A DNA stretch of 9,318 nt from Methanoculleus marisnigri (GCA_002503885.1 DASQ01000063.1:1-9318); one strand, 5' to 3'. Positions 1 to 4,916 are shown, counted from the stretch's first letter. The notes: generated by a model from the sequence alone, not told the origin. Numbers and translations: made by a program.

Positions 1-177
1 GGGGTACATTGGTTTTGTCTTTGTCCGGGATTTCTTTGGTTTCGGTACGCCGCGTTCATCACTTTCAACTCGGAGATATTGAAGATATCTGGTTTGTACT
101 TTCCCATTTTCCCGATAACTCTCATATTTGTAGAGATACACTCGATTTCCTTTCTTGATGCGTTTGATATATACCAT
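1..177 (-). CDS. Transposase-like protein, N-terminal fragment (runs off left edge)
   Basis: An open frame of 59 codons starts with ATG at 177 and continues past position 1. It begins MVYIKRIKKGNRVYLYKY and continues with a Tyr/Lys/Arg-rich stretch (ESYRENGKVQTRYLQYL), then a basic Lys/Pro/Thr-rich segment. Short basic N-termini of this kind, with repeated YxYxSYRENGKV-like motifs, precede the catalytic domain in several archaeal and bacterial DDE transposases. The catalytic part lies outside the window, so the family is not settled. The gene is clearly AT-richer than the operon next to it, which fits recent acquisition. A TATA-like stretch lies about 50 bp upstream. No Shine-Dalgarno sequence is visible. 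It could instead be a stand-alone hypothetical protein related to such N-termini. Confidence 0.55.
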   Translation of the reverse strand, partial: MVYIKRIKKGNRVYLYKYESYRENGKVQTRYLQYLRVESDERGVPKPKKSRTKTKPMYP

Positions 178-181
178 GTGA

Positions 182-201
182 GTTGTATTACAACATACAA
201 C
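182..201. repeat. Palindrome GTTGTA-T-TACAAC plus an extra TACAAC copy just upstream of the transposase-like start
   Basis: A perfect 6-bp inverted repeat with a one-base centre occupies 182-194. A further TACAAC follows at 196-201. It lies only a few bases from the start codon at 177, inside the predicted 5' leader. It could be an operator, part of an insertion-sequence terminal repeat, or a leader hairpin. The sequence shows the symmetry only, not the role. Confidence 0.45.
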
Positions 202-222
202 AAAATAAGCCTTTCCCCTCTC

Positions 223-238
223 TAATTAATATTTTAAG
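223..238 (-). promoter_or_regulatory. TATA-box region for the transposase-like gene
   Basis: Read on the minus strand, this AT-only stretch (TTAAAATATTAATTAG) is the best archaeal TATA-box candidate upstream of the ATG at 177. It would place transcription initiation about 25 bp downstream, near 205, giving a leader of roughly 28 nt. Just beyond it, at 258-271, lies a perfect short inverted repeat, GCGAGA-AA-TCTCGC. Its role is unknown. Confidence 0.45.
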
Positions 239-400
239 ACACAAGGGGGAGATAGTGGCGAGAAATCTCGCATGTAAGGTGTAAATTCTATCTATTCAGG
301 TCCAGAAACTCGTATCGCACCTCGCGGCGCCTGAACTCTCTTGAGGCGATCCTGACAGTAAATCTGATGACCGTCAACCCCGCCACGGCACCCGTGCAGC
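239..400. other. Non-coding gap between the transposase-like gene and the hisH terminators
   Basis: I see no convincing gene here. The contents are the GCGAGA/TCTCGC inverted repeat at 258-271, a distant TTCAGG (295-300) / CCTGAA (330-335) pair, and a switch near 300 from AT-rich to GC-rich DNA. That switch probably approximates the junction between mobile and resident sequence. No target-site duplication can be identified because the other end of the element is outside the window. Confidence 0.4.
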
Positions 401-401
401 C

Positions 402-428
402 AAAAAAAAGCACCGCCCCGTCGGGTGC
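402..428 (-). terminator. Second terminator downstream of hisH (GC hairpin followed by T8)
   Basis: On the minus strand a stem with arms GCACC (428-424) and GGTGC (414-410) is followed by eight T residues (409-402). It follows another hairpin and T7 tract immediately after the hisH stop. T-runs of this length alone are sufficient terminators in archaea. The A8 and A7 runs flank the hairpin symmetrically, so it could also work on transcripts arriving from the left. Confidence 0.65.
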
Positions 429-450
429 AAAAAAATCCGGGACGCCCCGG
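429..450 (-). terminator. First terminator of the PAPS-reductase-like/hisH operon
   Basis: Directly after the hisH stop codon, the minus strand forms a 5-bp stem CCGGG/CCCGG with a GCGT loop (450-437). This is followed by ATTTTTTT (436-429). A GC hairpin plus a T7 tract abutting a stop codon is a clear transcription end signal. Confidence 0.7.
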
Positions 451-1053
451 TCAGCAGATCAGTTCGATAAAATTCTCGAGGATCTTCAGCCCGACCGCGC
501 CGCTCTTCTCGGGGTGGAACTGGACCCCGTAGGTGAGCTTGCTGTTGACGGCGGAGGCAAAGGGGCGGATGTAGGTGGTGCTCGCGAGCGTATGCTCCGG
601 TGCGGCCGCCGCGTAGTAGGAGTGGACGAAGTAGACGTACTCCTCCTCGCGGAGCCCCTCAAAGAGGGGGGTCCCGGGGTCGGTGCGGATGGTGTTCCAC
701 CCCATATGCGGCACTTTCATCCCGGGCACGTGGGGAAACCGCTGCACCGAACCGGGCACGAGGCCGAGCCCCCGGTGGACGCCGTGCTCTTCGCTCGAGT
801 CCATCAGCAGCTGCATCCCGAGGCAGATGCCGAGGAGCGGCGTATTGCCGGTAAGGACGGTCTGCTTCAGGTCGCCGAGCATCTCCATTCCCTCGCGGAA
901 TGCTCCGACGCCGGGGAGGACGATGCCGTCGGCCGATGCAATCACCTCGGGGTCTGCGGTGATCGTCGGCGCTGCTCCTGCCCGCTCGAGACCCCGGAGG
1001 ACGCTCCGCAGGTTCCCGAGGCCGTAATCAATTATAACTATCCTCTTCTTCAT
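451..1053 (-). CDS. hisH: Imidazole glycerol phosphate synthase, glutamine amidotransferase subunit HisH
   Basis: The 200-aa product is a class I glutamine amidotransferase. It hydrolyses glutamine and passes ammonia to HisF, which forms imidazole glycerol phosphate and AICAR in cytoplasmic histidine biosynthesis. Length is normal for HisH. The N-terminus MKKRIVIIDYGLGNLRSV is diagnostic, followed by the oxyanion-strand motif LPGVGAF (46-52). The nucleophile Cys77 lies in GICLGMQLL. The His180/Glu182 pair lies in QFHPEKSG, so the catalytic triad is complete. The start at 1053 is chosen over a longer frame to 1344 because the extra residues are Ser/Arg-rich shadow sequence. It also has GAGGAG (1065-1060) six bases upstream. 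The start lies inside the upstream gene's last codons (26-bp overlap), which suggests translational coupling. No hisF is in the window, so its partner is encoded elsewhere. Confidence 0.96.
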   Translation of the reverse strand: MKKRIVIIDYGLGNLRSVLRGLERAGAAPTITADPEVIASADGIVLPGVGAFREGMEMLGDLKQTVLTGNTPLLGICLGMQLLMDSSEEHGVHRGLGLVPGSVQRFPHVPGMKVPHMGWNTIRTDPGTPLFEGLREEEYVYFVHSYYAAAAPEHTLASTTYIRPFASAVNSKLTYGVQFHPEKSGAVGLKILENFIELIC

Positions 1054-2434
1054 CCGTATCTCCTCGCTTCCGCCACAACCCGCGCTCGATCCAGTCGCAG
1101 GGCAGCCCCTGTTTCTCCTGCCACCCGGCGAGTTTTGCGAGCCACATCTCCCAGAGTTCGGGGCAGGAGTCCTTGATGATCTCAAACGTTGCAAGGTCGC
1201 TTGAGGGGCACATGAAACACCCGATGCGGTCGAGCCCCCGCTCGTAGAGGGGGTTGTAGGGCGCTTTCTCGCGGAAGATGTAGAGCCAGACGTGCATCGC
1301 CGTCCACTGCTGGATGGGAGCCGCCGAGAGCTGTTGCGGGACATGGGCGTTCCGCCAGACCCGCCTGCTCTGCATCCGCTTCAACGACTCGTACTTCCGC
1401 TGCCCGATAAACGAGAGGCACTCTCCCCACTGCTCGCCGATCAGGCGCCCGATGGGGTGGAGCTTACAGACCCTGCAGCACCAGCGGTTGTCGACGGCAG
1501 GCGGGCCGTTCTTCTCGAACTCCTTCCAGAAGGTCTCCTCGTCGCAGACCCTGAGGACGTCGAGCCCGTAGAGCCCCGCCACCGCATCCACGTTCTCGCA
1601 GGTCTCCGGGAACTCAAGCCCCGTGTCGGCAAAGAGGAGCGGCACCGGGCCGAGCGCTTTTAAGACGACGAGCAGGGTTGCGAGGCTGTCTTTTCCGCCG
1701 GAGTAGGAGACGGTGGGTTTCTCAGGGTTCTGCTCCGCCACCTCCCGGACGAACCGGATGCTTGCGGCCTCGTACTCCGCAAGGACCGGTTCGTTTGCTC
1801 GGACGGTATCCTCCCACGTCGCCTCCCCGGGGACACAGATCGAAGAGCAGTTCTTCCGTGTCCGGACGACGAGCCCGCGCTCCATGGTCGCGGCGGTGGC
1901 GGCGTCGACCTTTGCCCTGCCGACGCCGATGCACTCGCCGGCTCTCGTCAGGATGAAGACCTCGTCGCCTTCGGCGACGTCGGGGTCGATCGAGACGAGG
2001 CCGGGAGCAAGGACGTTTGCCCCGTCGCGGATGGATGGGATCGCGCCGCCATTGATGACGGCGTAGCGTTTCGTCGGCCGCAGATAGGCTGCGGCCGCCG
2101 GGCGCGGGAGGGGTTCCCAGCACTGTTTATCGGGGAAGTAGCGGATTGCGCCCACGACCGCGCCGCCGAGGACGATCTCGTCCATGCGGTCATCGGCGGG
2201 GACCTTATTCAGGAGCGCGATATGACCTTCCGGTACCAGCGGCGCTCCAAAGTGCTCGCTGAATATACGGTTGATCCGCTCGATGTCGTCGGGGAACGCA
2301 GGACGTGCGTCTCCCGGCGGCGTGACGGCTACCGGGCGTGTCGGGGCGCCGCAGGCGCAGACCCCGGAGAGCACGGGAGCGTGGCAGGAGTCGCACCAGC
2401 GGAGCAGGATCTTTCCGAGGTAGAGGCGAGGCAT
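1028..2434 (-). CDS. PAPS reductase family protein with N-terminal zinc ribbon and PUA domain (PP-loop ATP pyrophosphatase)
   Basis: The 468-aa soluble protein has three parts. An N-terminal zinc-ribbon-like motif has Cys14, Cys17, Cys26 and Cys28. A central PUA-like RNA-binding domain lies at about 120-195, including INGGAIPSIRDGANVLAPG. A C-terminal adenine-nucleotide alpha-hydrolase domain carries the PP-loop SYSGGKDS (243-250) and FADTGLEFP (268-276). Cys319, Cys320 and Cys323 (WCCRVCKLHP) plus Cys406 and Cys409 (GCFMCPSS) are spaced like iron-sulfur ligands in this superfamily. PAPS/APS reductases use the PP-loop for sulfonucleotide reduction, but a PUA domain points to RNA. A tRNA-thiolation-type role is therefore an equally reasonable inference, and the substrate cannot be fixed from sequence. 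The start at 2434 has no Shine-Dalgarno but a TATA-like box about 28 bp upstream, which suggests leaderless transcription. It is the first gene of an operon with hisH. Confidence 0.88.
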   Translation of the reverse strand: MPRLYLGKILLRWCDSCHAPVLSGVCACGAPTRPVAVTPPGDARPAFPDDIERINRIFSEHFGAPLVPEGHIALLNKVPADDRMDEIVLGGAVVGAIRYFPDKQCWEPLPRPAAAAYLRPTKRYAVINGGAIPSIRDGANVLAPGLVSIDPDVAEGDEVFILTRAGECIGVGRAKVDAATAATMERGLVVRTRKNCSSICVPGEATWEDTVRANEPVLAEYEAASIRFVREVAEQNPEKPTVSYSGGKDSLATLLVVLKALGPVPLLFADTGLEFPETCENVDAVAGLYGLDVLRVCDEETFWKEFEKNGPPAVDNRWCCRVCKLHPIGRLIGEQWGECLSFIGQRKYESLKRMQSRRVWRNAHVPQQLSAAPIQQWTAMHVWLYIFREKAPYNPLYERGLDRIGCFMCPSSDLATFEIIKDSCPELWEMWLAKLAGWQEKQGLPCDWIERGLWRKRGDTDEEEDSYN

Positions 2435-2456
2435 TCTTATATTCGTTGGGGGGAAA

Positions 2457-2468
2457 CGGATAAAAGTC
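2457..2468 (-). promoter_or_regulatory. TATA box of the PAPS-reductase-like/hisH operon
   Basis: The minus strand reads ACTTTTATCCGT here, with the box centred about 28 bp upstream of the ATG at 2434. This is the usual TATA-to-start distance in archaea, so transcription would begin at or next to the start codon. That fits the absence of a ribosome binding site. Confidence 0.5.
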
Positions 2469-2502
2469 TTGGTGTATTCTGTATTTTTCCCGCAGTACTC
2501 CC

Positions 2503-2635
2503 CCTGAAATGAGCGTTTTATCCGGGCGAGAGGTCGCCCCCGTCCTGCAGCGGCATCGGCGGATGAAACCCCGGGTGCGTATTCTCCCGGGAACGCGACA
2601 CTCCGGGTACAGCGGAGGGCGTGATGCGTACCAGT
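2503..2635. other. GC-rich intergenic stretch with three short inverted repeats
   Basis: Between the operon promoter and the right end of the tnpB element lie three possible stems. They are GGGCGA/TCGCCC (2524-2539, loop GAGG), CCCGGG...CCCGGG (in 2573-2591), and CTCCG/CGGAG (2601-2617). No T-run follows any of them, and no convincing gene is present. Sequence next to 2635 would be read as the guide part if the element makes a guide RNA. An unannotated small RNA is possible but unproven. Confidence 0.35.
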
Positions 2636-2780
2636 GAACTACCCCGCCCTTCAGGGCGGGGCTTCCTGCTTCATGGACAACACTTGCACCACAGAGATGT
2701 GATGTAGAGGTATCGTTTCCACAGGCTCGAAGGGCTGTTCCATCCCCACGCGGTGAATATTTACCGCAGCATTGTAGTCT
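2636..2780 (-). ncRNA. Predicted TnpB guide RNA scaffold (omega RNA/reRNA) at the right end
   Basis: In studied IS200/IS605 elements, the RNA that guides TnpB comes from the 3' part of tnpB and the right end, and its guide segment is the DNA just outside the element. Here the last part of tnpB runs directly into a perfect 8-bp hairpin, CCCCGCCC-loop-GGGCGGGG. If this element follows the rule, the guide would be read from minus-strand sequence downstream of about 2635 (GGTACGCATCACGCCC). The 5' limit of the RNA is only a guess from typical sizes. Confidence 0.4.
2642..2661. repeat. Right-end subterminal hairpin of tnpB element 1
   Basis: The arms CCCCGCCC (2642-2649) and GGGCGGGG (2654-2661) are perfect complements around a TTCA loop. 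The tnpB stop codon is formed by the loop bases (2653-2651), so coding sequence and element end overlap completely. Confidence 0.85.
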
Positions 2781-3826
2781 CTATCGGCAACAAACCCACA
2801 GTATGGACATTCGTGGACTCTCTCAGAGAGCGTTTTTTTCACGATGCTTCCGCAGTTTGCGCACATCTGCGATGTATTCCGGGGATCGACTTTGATGAGA
2901 TTCGTACCAGCACTTTCAGCCTTGTACGCAAGATAAGAATAGAATCGTCCCCATGAGGCGTCATGGATGCTCCGGTGCAATCCAGGAAAGTTGCCTTTCT
3001 CCTTCAGACCTTTGACATCCAGGTCTTCAACGCAGATCGTTGCATAGGTGTCAACGTACTGGCGGGAGAGTTTATGCAGGAAATCTCTCTTCTGGTTCGT
3101 GATATGATCATAGACCTTCTCCAGTCTGCATTTTGCCTTCTTCCAGTTCTGCGAGAGCCGTTTCTTTCGGGCAATGCTCTGTTGCAACTTCTTGATCTTC
3201 TTTAGCGAGTGCTCATAGAACCGGGGATTCTCGATCACCGCACCGTCGCTATCGACTGCAAACGAGTTCAGACCAACATCAATCCCAACTGACCGCCCTT
3301 CTCGTTTCGGTTCAGAGACCTCCTGTTCCGCCTGAACGATCACATACCAGCGATCCCCTGAACGGGTGATCAGGACGCCCTTCACCTTCCTGGTATACGG
3401 TCGGTGCATGGTGAACGGAAATGTTCCGATCTTTGAGAACGTGATCGTGCTGTGTTCACGGTCGATCTTGAACCCGGACTGGTTGAAGTTGAGCGTCCGG
3501 TACCGGGATGCGCTCTTGAACCGGAGTTTGCCGATCTTCCCTCCTCTTTTCTTCGTCTGGGAGAGAGCAGCGATGTTGCTCCAGAGGGTATAGTTCACCA
3601 TCTGGAGCACTTTCGAGTAGACCTCTCTCAGAGCCGGATTTTCGTCTTTCAGCGTGACGATCCGCGCCTGCATTCCCCGCATCGTCGGGGTGAGCCCGTT
3701 CTCCCGTGCGGCATTACATTCTTCGAGAAGTTTGTTGTAGAGCCACCTACACGTATCGAGTGCGCCATTCAGCCGCGCCTCGGTAGTTGCATCCGGATAC
3801 GCTCGATACTTGTAGGAGAGGAGCAT
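2651..3826 (-). CDS. tnpB: RNA-guided endonuclease TnpB (IS200/IS605, IS1341-type)
   Basis: The 391-aa protein is a full-length TnpB. It has an N-terminal helical DNA-recognition part (MLLSYKYRAYPDATTEARLN and onward), then a split RuvC nuclease. The nuclease motifs are GIDVGLNSFAVDSDG (Asp183), ICVEDLDVKGL (Glu267) and ADRDYNAAVNI (Asp348/Asp350). A zinc finger with Cys322, Cys325, Cys340 and Cys343 lies between the last two motifs. All catalytic and zinc residues are present, so it should be active. Related TnpBs cut DNA next to a short motif under guidance of an RNA from the element's right end, which helps the element persist. The frame stays open to 3952, but the added 42 codons translate the left-end hairpin, so the start at 3826 is chosen. 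It fits the family N-terminus (LLSYKYRAYP). No Shine-Dalgarno is seen; a TATA-like GAATTAAT lies at 3858-3865. Confidence 0.93.
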   Translation of the reverse strand: MLLSYKYRAYPDATTEARLNGALDTCRWLYNKLLEECNAARENGLTPTMRGMQARIVTLKDENPALREVYSKVLQMVNYTLWSNIAALSQTKKRGGKIGKLRFKSASRYRTLNFNQSGFKIDREHSTITFSKIGTFPFTMHRPYTRKVKGVLITRSGDRWYVIVQAEQEVSEPKREGRSVGIDVGLNSFAVDSDGAVIENPRFYEHSLKKIKKLQQSIARKKRLSQNWKKAKCRLEKVYDHITNQKRDFLHKLSRQYVDTYATICVEDLDVKGLKEKGNFPGLHRSIHDASWGRFYSYLAYKAESAGTNLIKVDPRNTSQMCANCGSIVKKTLSERVHECPYCGFVADRDYNAAVNIHRVGMEQPFEPVETIPLHHISVVQVLSMKQEAPP

Positions 3827-3855
3827 CGACACTGTAGATTCTTTGGATGACGAAA

Positions 3856-3867
3856 TAGAATTAATCC
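3856..3867 (-). promoter_or_regulatory. Possible TATA box of tnpB 1
   Basis: The minus-strand sequence GGATTAATTCTA is the only AT-rich element between the left-end hairpin and the tnpB start. It lies about 35 bp upstream of the ATG at 3826. It would give a very short leader without a ribosome binding site. Confidence 0.35.
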
Positions 3868-3889
3868 ATGCGGGGTGAAAGCGAATTCG

Positions 3890-3950
3890 GAAGGGGGCGC
3901 CGTTTTCATCCCCGGCCTGAAGACCGGGGACTTCCCACTCCGCCCCCTTC
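3890..3950. repeat. Left-end two-tier hairpin of tnpB element 1
   Basis: A perfect 10-bp outer inverted repeat, GAAGGGGGCG (3890-3899) and CGCCCCCTTC (3941-3950), encloses an inner stem, CCCCGG (3910-3915) and CCGGGG (3924-3929), with loop CCTGAAGA. The inner stem resembles the right-end hairpin. The nested arrangement marks the left end of the element. Confidence 0.8.
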
Positions 3951-3961
3951 ACCCCCGCAAG

Positions 3962-3970
3962 TTAAATATA
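3962..3970 (+). promoter_or_regulatory. TATA box ahead of the 3993/4309 genes
   Basis: TTAAATATA is a strong archaeal TATA match centred 27 bp upstream of the ATG at 3993. Transcription would start at or near that ATG. The promoter lies at the outer edge of the tnpB element, so the insertion may have brought it, altered it, or landed just behind it. Confidence 0.6.
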
Positions 3971-3992
3971 TCCTCTATCTCATAGTATTGTC

Positions 3993-4316
3993 ATGTTCAA
4001 TCATGTAGAATCGTATCCCCTGCGTCGGCATCGGCGCATCAACGATTCTGCACTGGTGAACGGAGAGATACCGTATGTACCGGGTGATTCCGTGACCTCC
4101 CGTCTGCTGGCTGCGAGAACCGCAGATACAGCACCAGTCCTCCCTGTTATGGCGATCGACTTCAGAACCCCGGCCGGAACCGTAACTACCGGCTGGCGGA
4201 TTCCGTACGCCGGGCTCACTCCACGGCGTACGCTTGAGGCACGTCCTGCAGAGACGACTACGTTCGGGAAGCACCGGGTGACCGGGCAGGGTGCATGGGG
4301 TGAACGATATGCATGA
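3993..4316 (+). CDS. Hypothetical ORF, 107 aa, or structured leader of the membrane protein gene
   Basis: I do not recognise this protein. In favour of a gene, the ATG sits exactly where a leaderless start is expected from the TATA box at 3962-3970. Its stop overlaps the next gene's start by 8 bp (ATGCATGA), the usual tightly packed operon arrangement. Against it, third-position GC is only moderate, well below clear neighbouring genes. The sequence has no evident domain, signal peptide or membrane segment and is rich in Arg, Thr, Pro and Ala. A perfect 9-bp inverted repeat at 4204-4232 lies inside it. The alternative is a roughly 315-nt untranslated leader for the membrane protein gene, or a repeated non-coding element next to tnpB. 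Confidence 0.3.
   Translation: MFNHVESYPLRRHRRINDSALVNGEIPYVPGDSVTSRLLAARTADTAPVLPVMAIDFRTPAGTVTTGWRIPYAGLTPRRTLEARPAETTTFGKHRVTGQGAWGERYA
4204..4232 (+). repeat. Perfect 9-bp inverted repeat CGTACGCCG/CGGCGTACG
   Basis: The arms at 4204-4212 and 4224-4232 are exact complements around an 11-nt loop. The hairpin lies about 75 nt upstream of the membrane protein start, with no T-run after it. It is a candidate leader structure if the 3993 ORF is not translated. Confidence 0.6.
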
Positions 4317-4629
4317 GAGCAGGGGTGCAAAGAGGGCATCAATGCGCGTTGCGGGAAGATCGCTACGGGCGACCGAGGTCCTGGGGCTGCTCATCTTCAT
4401 CCTCATGGCGGTCGTCATGCTTGCGGTAGGCGCTGCGCTCTTCTGCGACTGGCTCGCCGAGCCGGGAGCGGCGCCTGCAGGGACACCGGTCGAACTCGGC
4501 ACGATATCGGAGGGCCTCTGGGTTGCCGGCGCGATCCCGGCCGTGGCCCTCGTGATAGGGGTCGAGGTGATCGGGGCCCTCTCCCTCATCGCGCTCTACA
4601 TGCTCTCCAGTGTCAGGCGTGGGGTGTAA
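4309..4629 (+). CDS. Small membrane protein with two predicted helices, function unknown
   Basis: The 106-aa product has a basic N-terminus (about residues 1-20: many Arg and Lys). The first hydrophobic segment spans about 22-46 (VLGLLIFILMAVVMLAVGAA). A short polar link with Pro, Ala and Gly follows at 50-68. The second hydrophobic segment spans about 70-99, with a short basic tail after it. By the positive-inside rule, both ends should be cytoplasmic. Codons from about residue 20 onward show the high third-position GC of resident genes, so I consider it real. The ATG at 4309 is preferred because GGTGA (4299-4303) precedes it by five bases; 4342 is a weaker alternative and an upstream GTG at 4291 lacks support. 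No family is recognised. A T6 tract lies 24 bp after the stop. Confidence 0.7.
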   Translation: MHESRGAKRASMRVAGRSLRATEVLGLLIFILMAVVMLAVGAALFCDWLAEPGAAPAGTPVELGTISEGLWVAGAIPAVALVIGVEVIGALSLIALYMLSSVRRGV

Positions 4630-4652
4630 GGTTGCCCCCCGCCGGCACCTGA

Positions 4653-4658
4653 TTTTTT
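4653..4658 (+). terminator. T6 tract after the membrane protein gene
   Basis: Six T residues follow a GC-rich stretch (GCCCCCCGCCGGCACC) shortly after the stop codon at 4629. A run this long can end transcription in archaea. No strong stem immediately precedes it. Confidence 0.45.
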
Positions 4659-4737
4659 GGATCTCGCGTTGTAGTGCCCCGCTGGTGCGGTCCCCTCTTC
4701 TCCCCATGGCCTGGCGAGGGTTAACGCGCATAATTTC

Positions 4738-4760
4738 GTCTTATTTCCAGGAAAAAAGAC
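4738..4760. promoter_or_regulatory. 23-bp palindrome, likely operator of the microprotein gene
   Basis: GTCTTaTTTCC-a-GGAAAaAAGAC is symmetric around A4749, with 10 of 11 positions complementary. It lies 10 bp upstream of the TATA box at 4771-4782. Archaeal activators and some repressors bind just upstream of the BRE/TATA. A dimeric regulator binding here is an inference. It could alternatively be a terminator relic, but the T/A runs are split and short. Confidence 0.6.
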
Positions 4761-4770
4761 TGATACAGCG

Positions 4771-4782
4771 TAAAATATATAT
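4771..4782 (+). promoter_or_regulatory. Strong TATA box of the microprotein gene
   Basis: TAAAATATATAT is the best TATA-box match in the window and is flanked by GC-richer DNA. Spacing of about 25 bp predicts a transcription start near 4801-4806. That gives a leader of about 30-35 nt before the ATG at 4836. Confidence 0.7.
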
Positions 4783-4809
4783 CCGGAACAGTTGACATCA
4801 GATATATCC

Positions 4810-4827
4810 CACCTCGGGAAGGAGGTG
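4810..4827 (+). promoter_or_regulatory. Leader hairpin that pairs the ribosome binding site (CACCTC/GAGGTG)
   Basis: CACCTC (4810-4815) is a perfect complement of GAGGTG (4822-4827), with a GGGAAG loop. GAGGTG is the core of the Shine-Dalgarno sequence GGAGGTG (4821-4827), which lies eight bases before the ATG at 4836. In the folded leader the site would be masked. Temperature, a ligand, a protein or an RNA could control opening; the sequence does not show which. CACCTC also resembles the 16S rRNA 3' end, so the arm mimics the anti-Shine-Dalgarno. Confidence 0.6.
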
Positions 4828-4835
4828 TGTTATTC

Positions 4836-4916
4836 ATGGGAAAGGACAAGAAGTCTCAGGATAAGAAGCAGGACAAGAAGGCGGAGAAGGTTCAGGACAA
4901 GGCTAAGAAGAACTAA
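4836..4916 (+). CDS. Lysine-rich microprotein, 26 aa, function unknown
   Basis: This very short gene encodes a 26-residue product of which 11 residues are Lys, with Asp, Gln and one Glu making up most of the rest. It begins MGKDKK and contains repeated QDKK/QDKA units at residues 8-11, 12-15 and 20-23. It has no hydrophobic segment and should be soluble and either disordered or a short charged helix. Gene signals are unusually complete for the size: a strong TATA box, the best Shine-Dalgarno in the window at correct spacing, a TAA stop and a T5 tract downstream. No family is recognised. An RNA- or DNA-binding or charge-shielding role is speculation based on composition only. The overlapping long frame 4792-5418 is not favoured because it has no promoter spacing or ribosome binding site. 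Confidence 0.72.
   Translation: MGKDKKSQDKKQDKKAEKVQDKAKKN

Larger units (their letters stand above)
2636..3955 (-). mobile_element. IS200/IS605-group element carrying only tnpB (no tnpA)
   Basis: The element has tnpB as its only gene, flanked by subterminal hairpins. The right-end hairpin is at 2642-2661 and the left-end hairpin at 3890-3950. On the plus strand both ends share the pattern CCCCGxCCT-loop-GxCxGGGGxCTTCC in the same orientation. This is expected for ends recognised as single-stranded hairpins by a Y1 HUH transposase. No tnpA is present in the window, so movement would need a TnpA supplied in trans. Exact boundaries are uncertain by about 5-20 bp. The right end probably falls near GTAGTTCACT on the minus strand. 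The left end lies between 3951 and about 3972. The element's base composition is lower in GC than the neighbouring operon. Confidence 0.75.

Noticed and set aside
178..450. tRNA, rRNA or CRISPR repeats in the gaps
   Set aside because: No T-loop consensus, cloverleaf or regularly spaced direct repeats were found here or in the other intergenic stretches.
367..1176. 269-codon plus-strand ORF over hisH
   Set aside because: Antisense shadow of hisH in GC-rich DNA; hisH has a complete catalytic triad and ribosome binding site on the other strand.
2509..2637. 42-codon plus-strand ORF (MSVLSGREVAP...) in the gap before tnpB 1
   Set aside because: No TATA box at correct spacing, no ribosome binding site, Arg/Gly-rich shadow-like product, and it ends at the element boundary.
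3827..3952. 42-codon N-terminal extension of tnpB 1 to an ATG at 3952
   Set aside because: The extension translates the left-end nested hairpin; the family N-terminus starts at 3826.
3975..4589. 204-codon minus-strand ORF opposite the membrane protein gene
   Set aside because: No promoter or ribosome binding site; it is antisense to a gene with membrane helices, good codon use and a GGTGA site.
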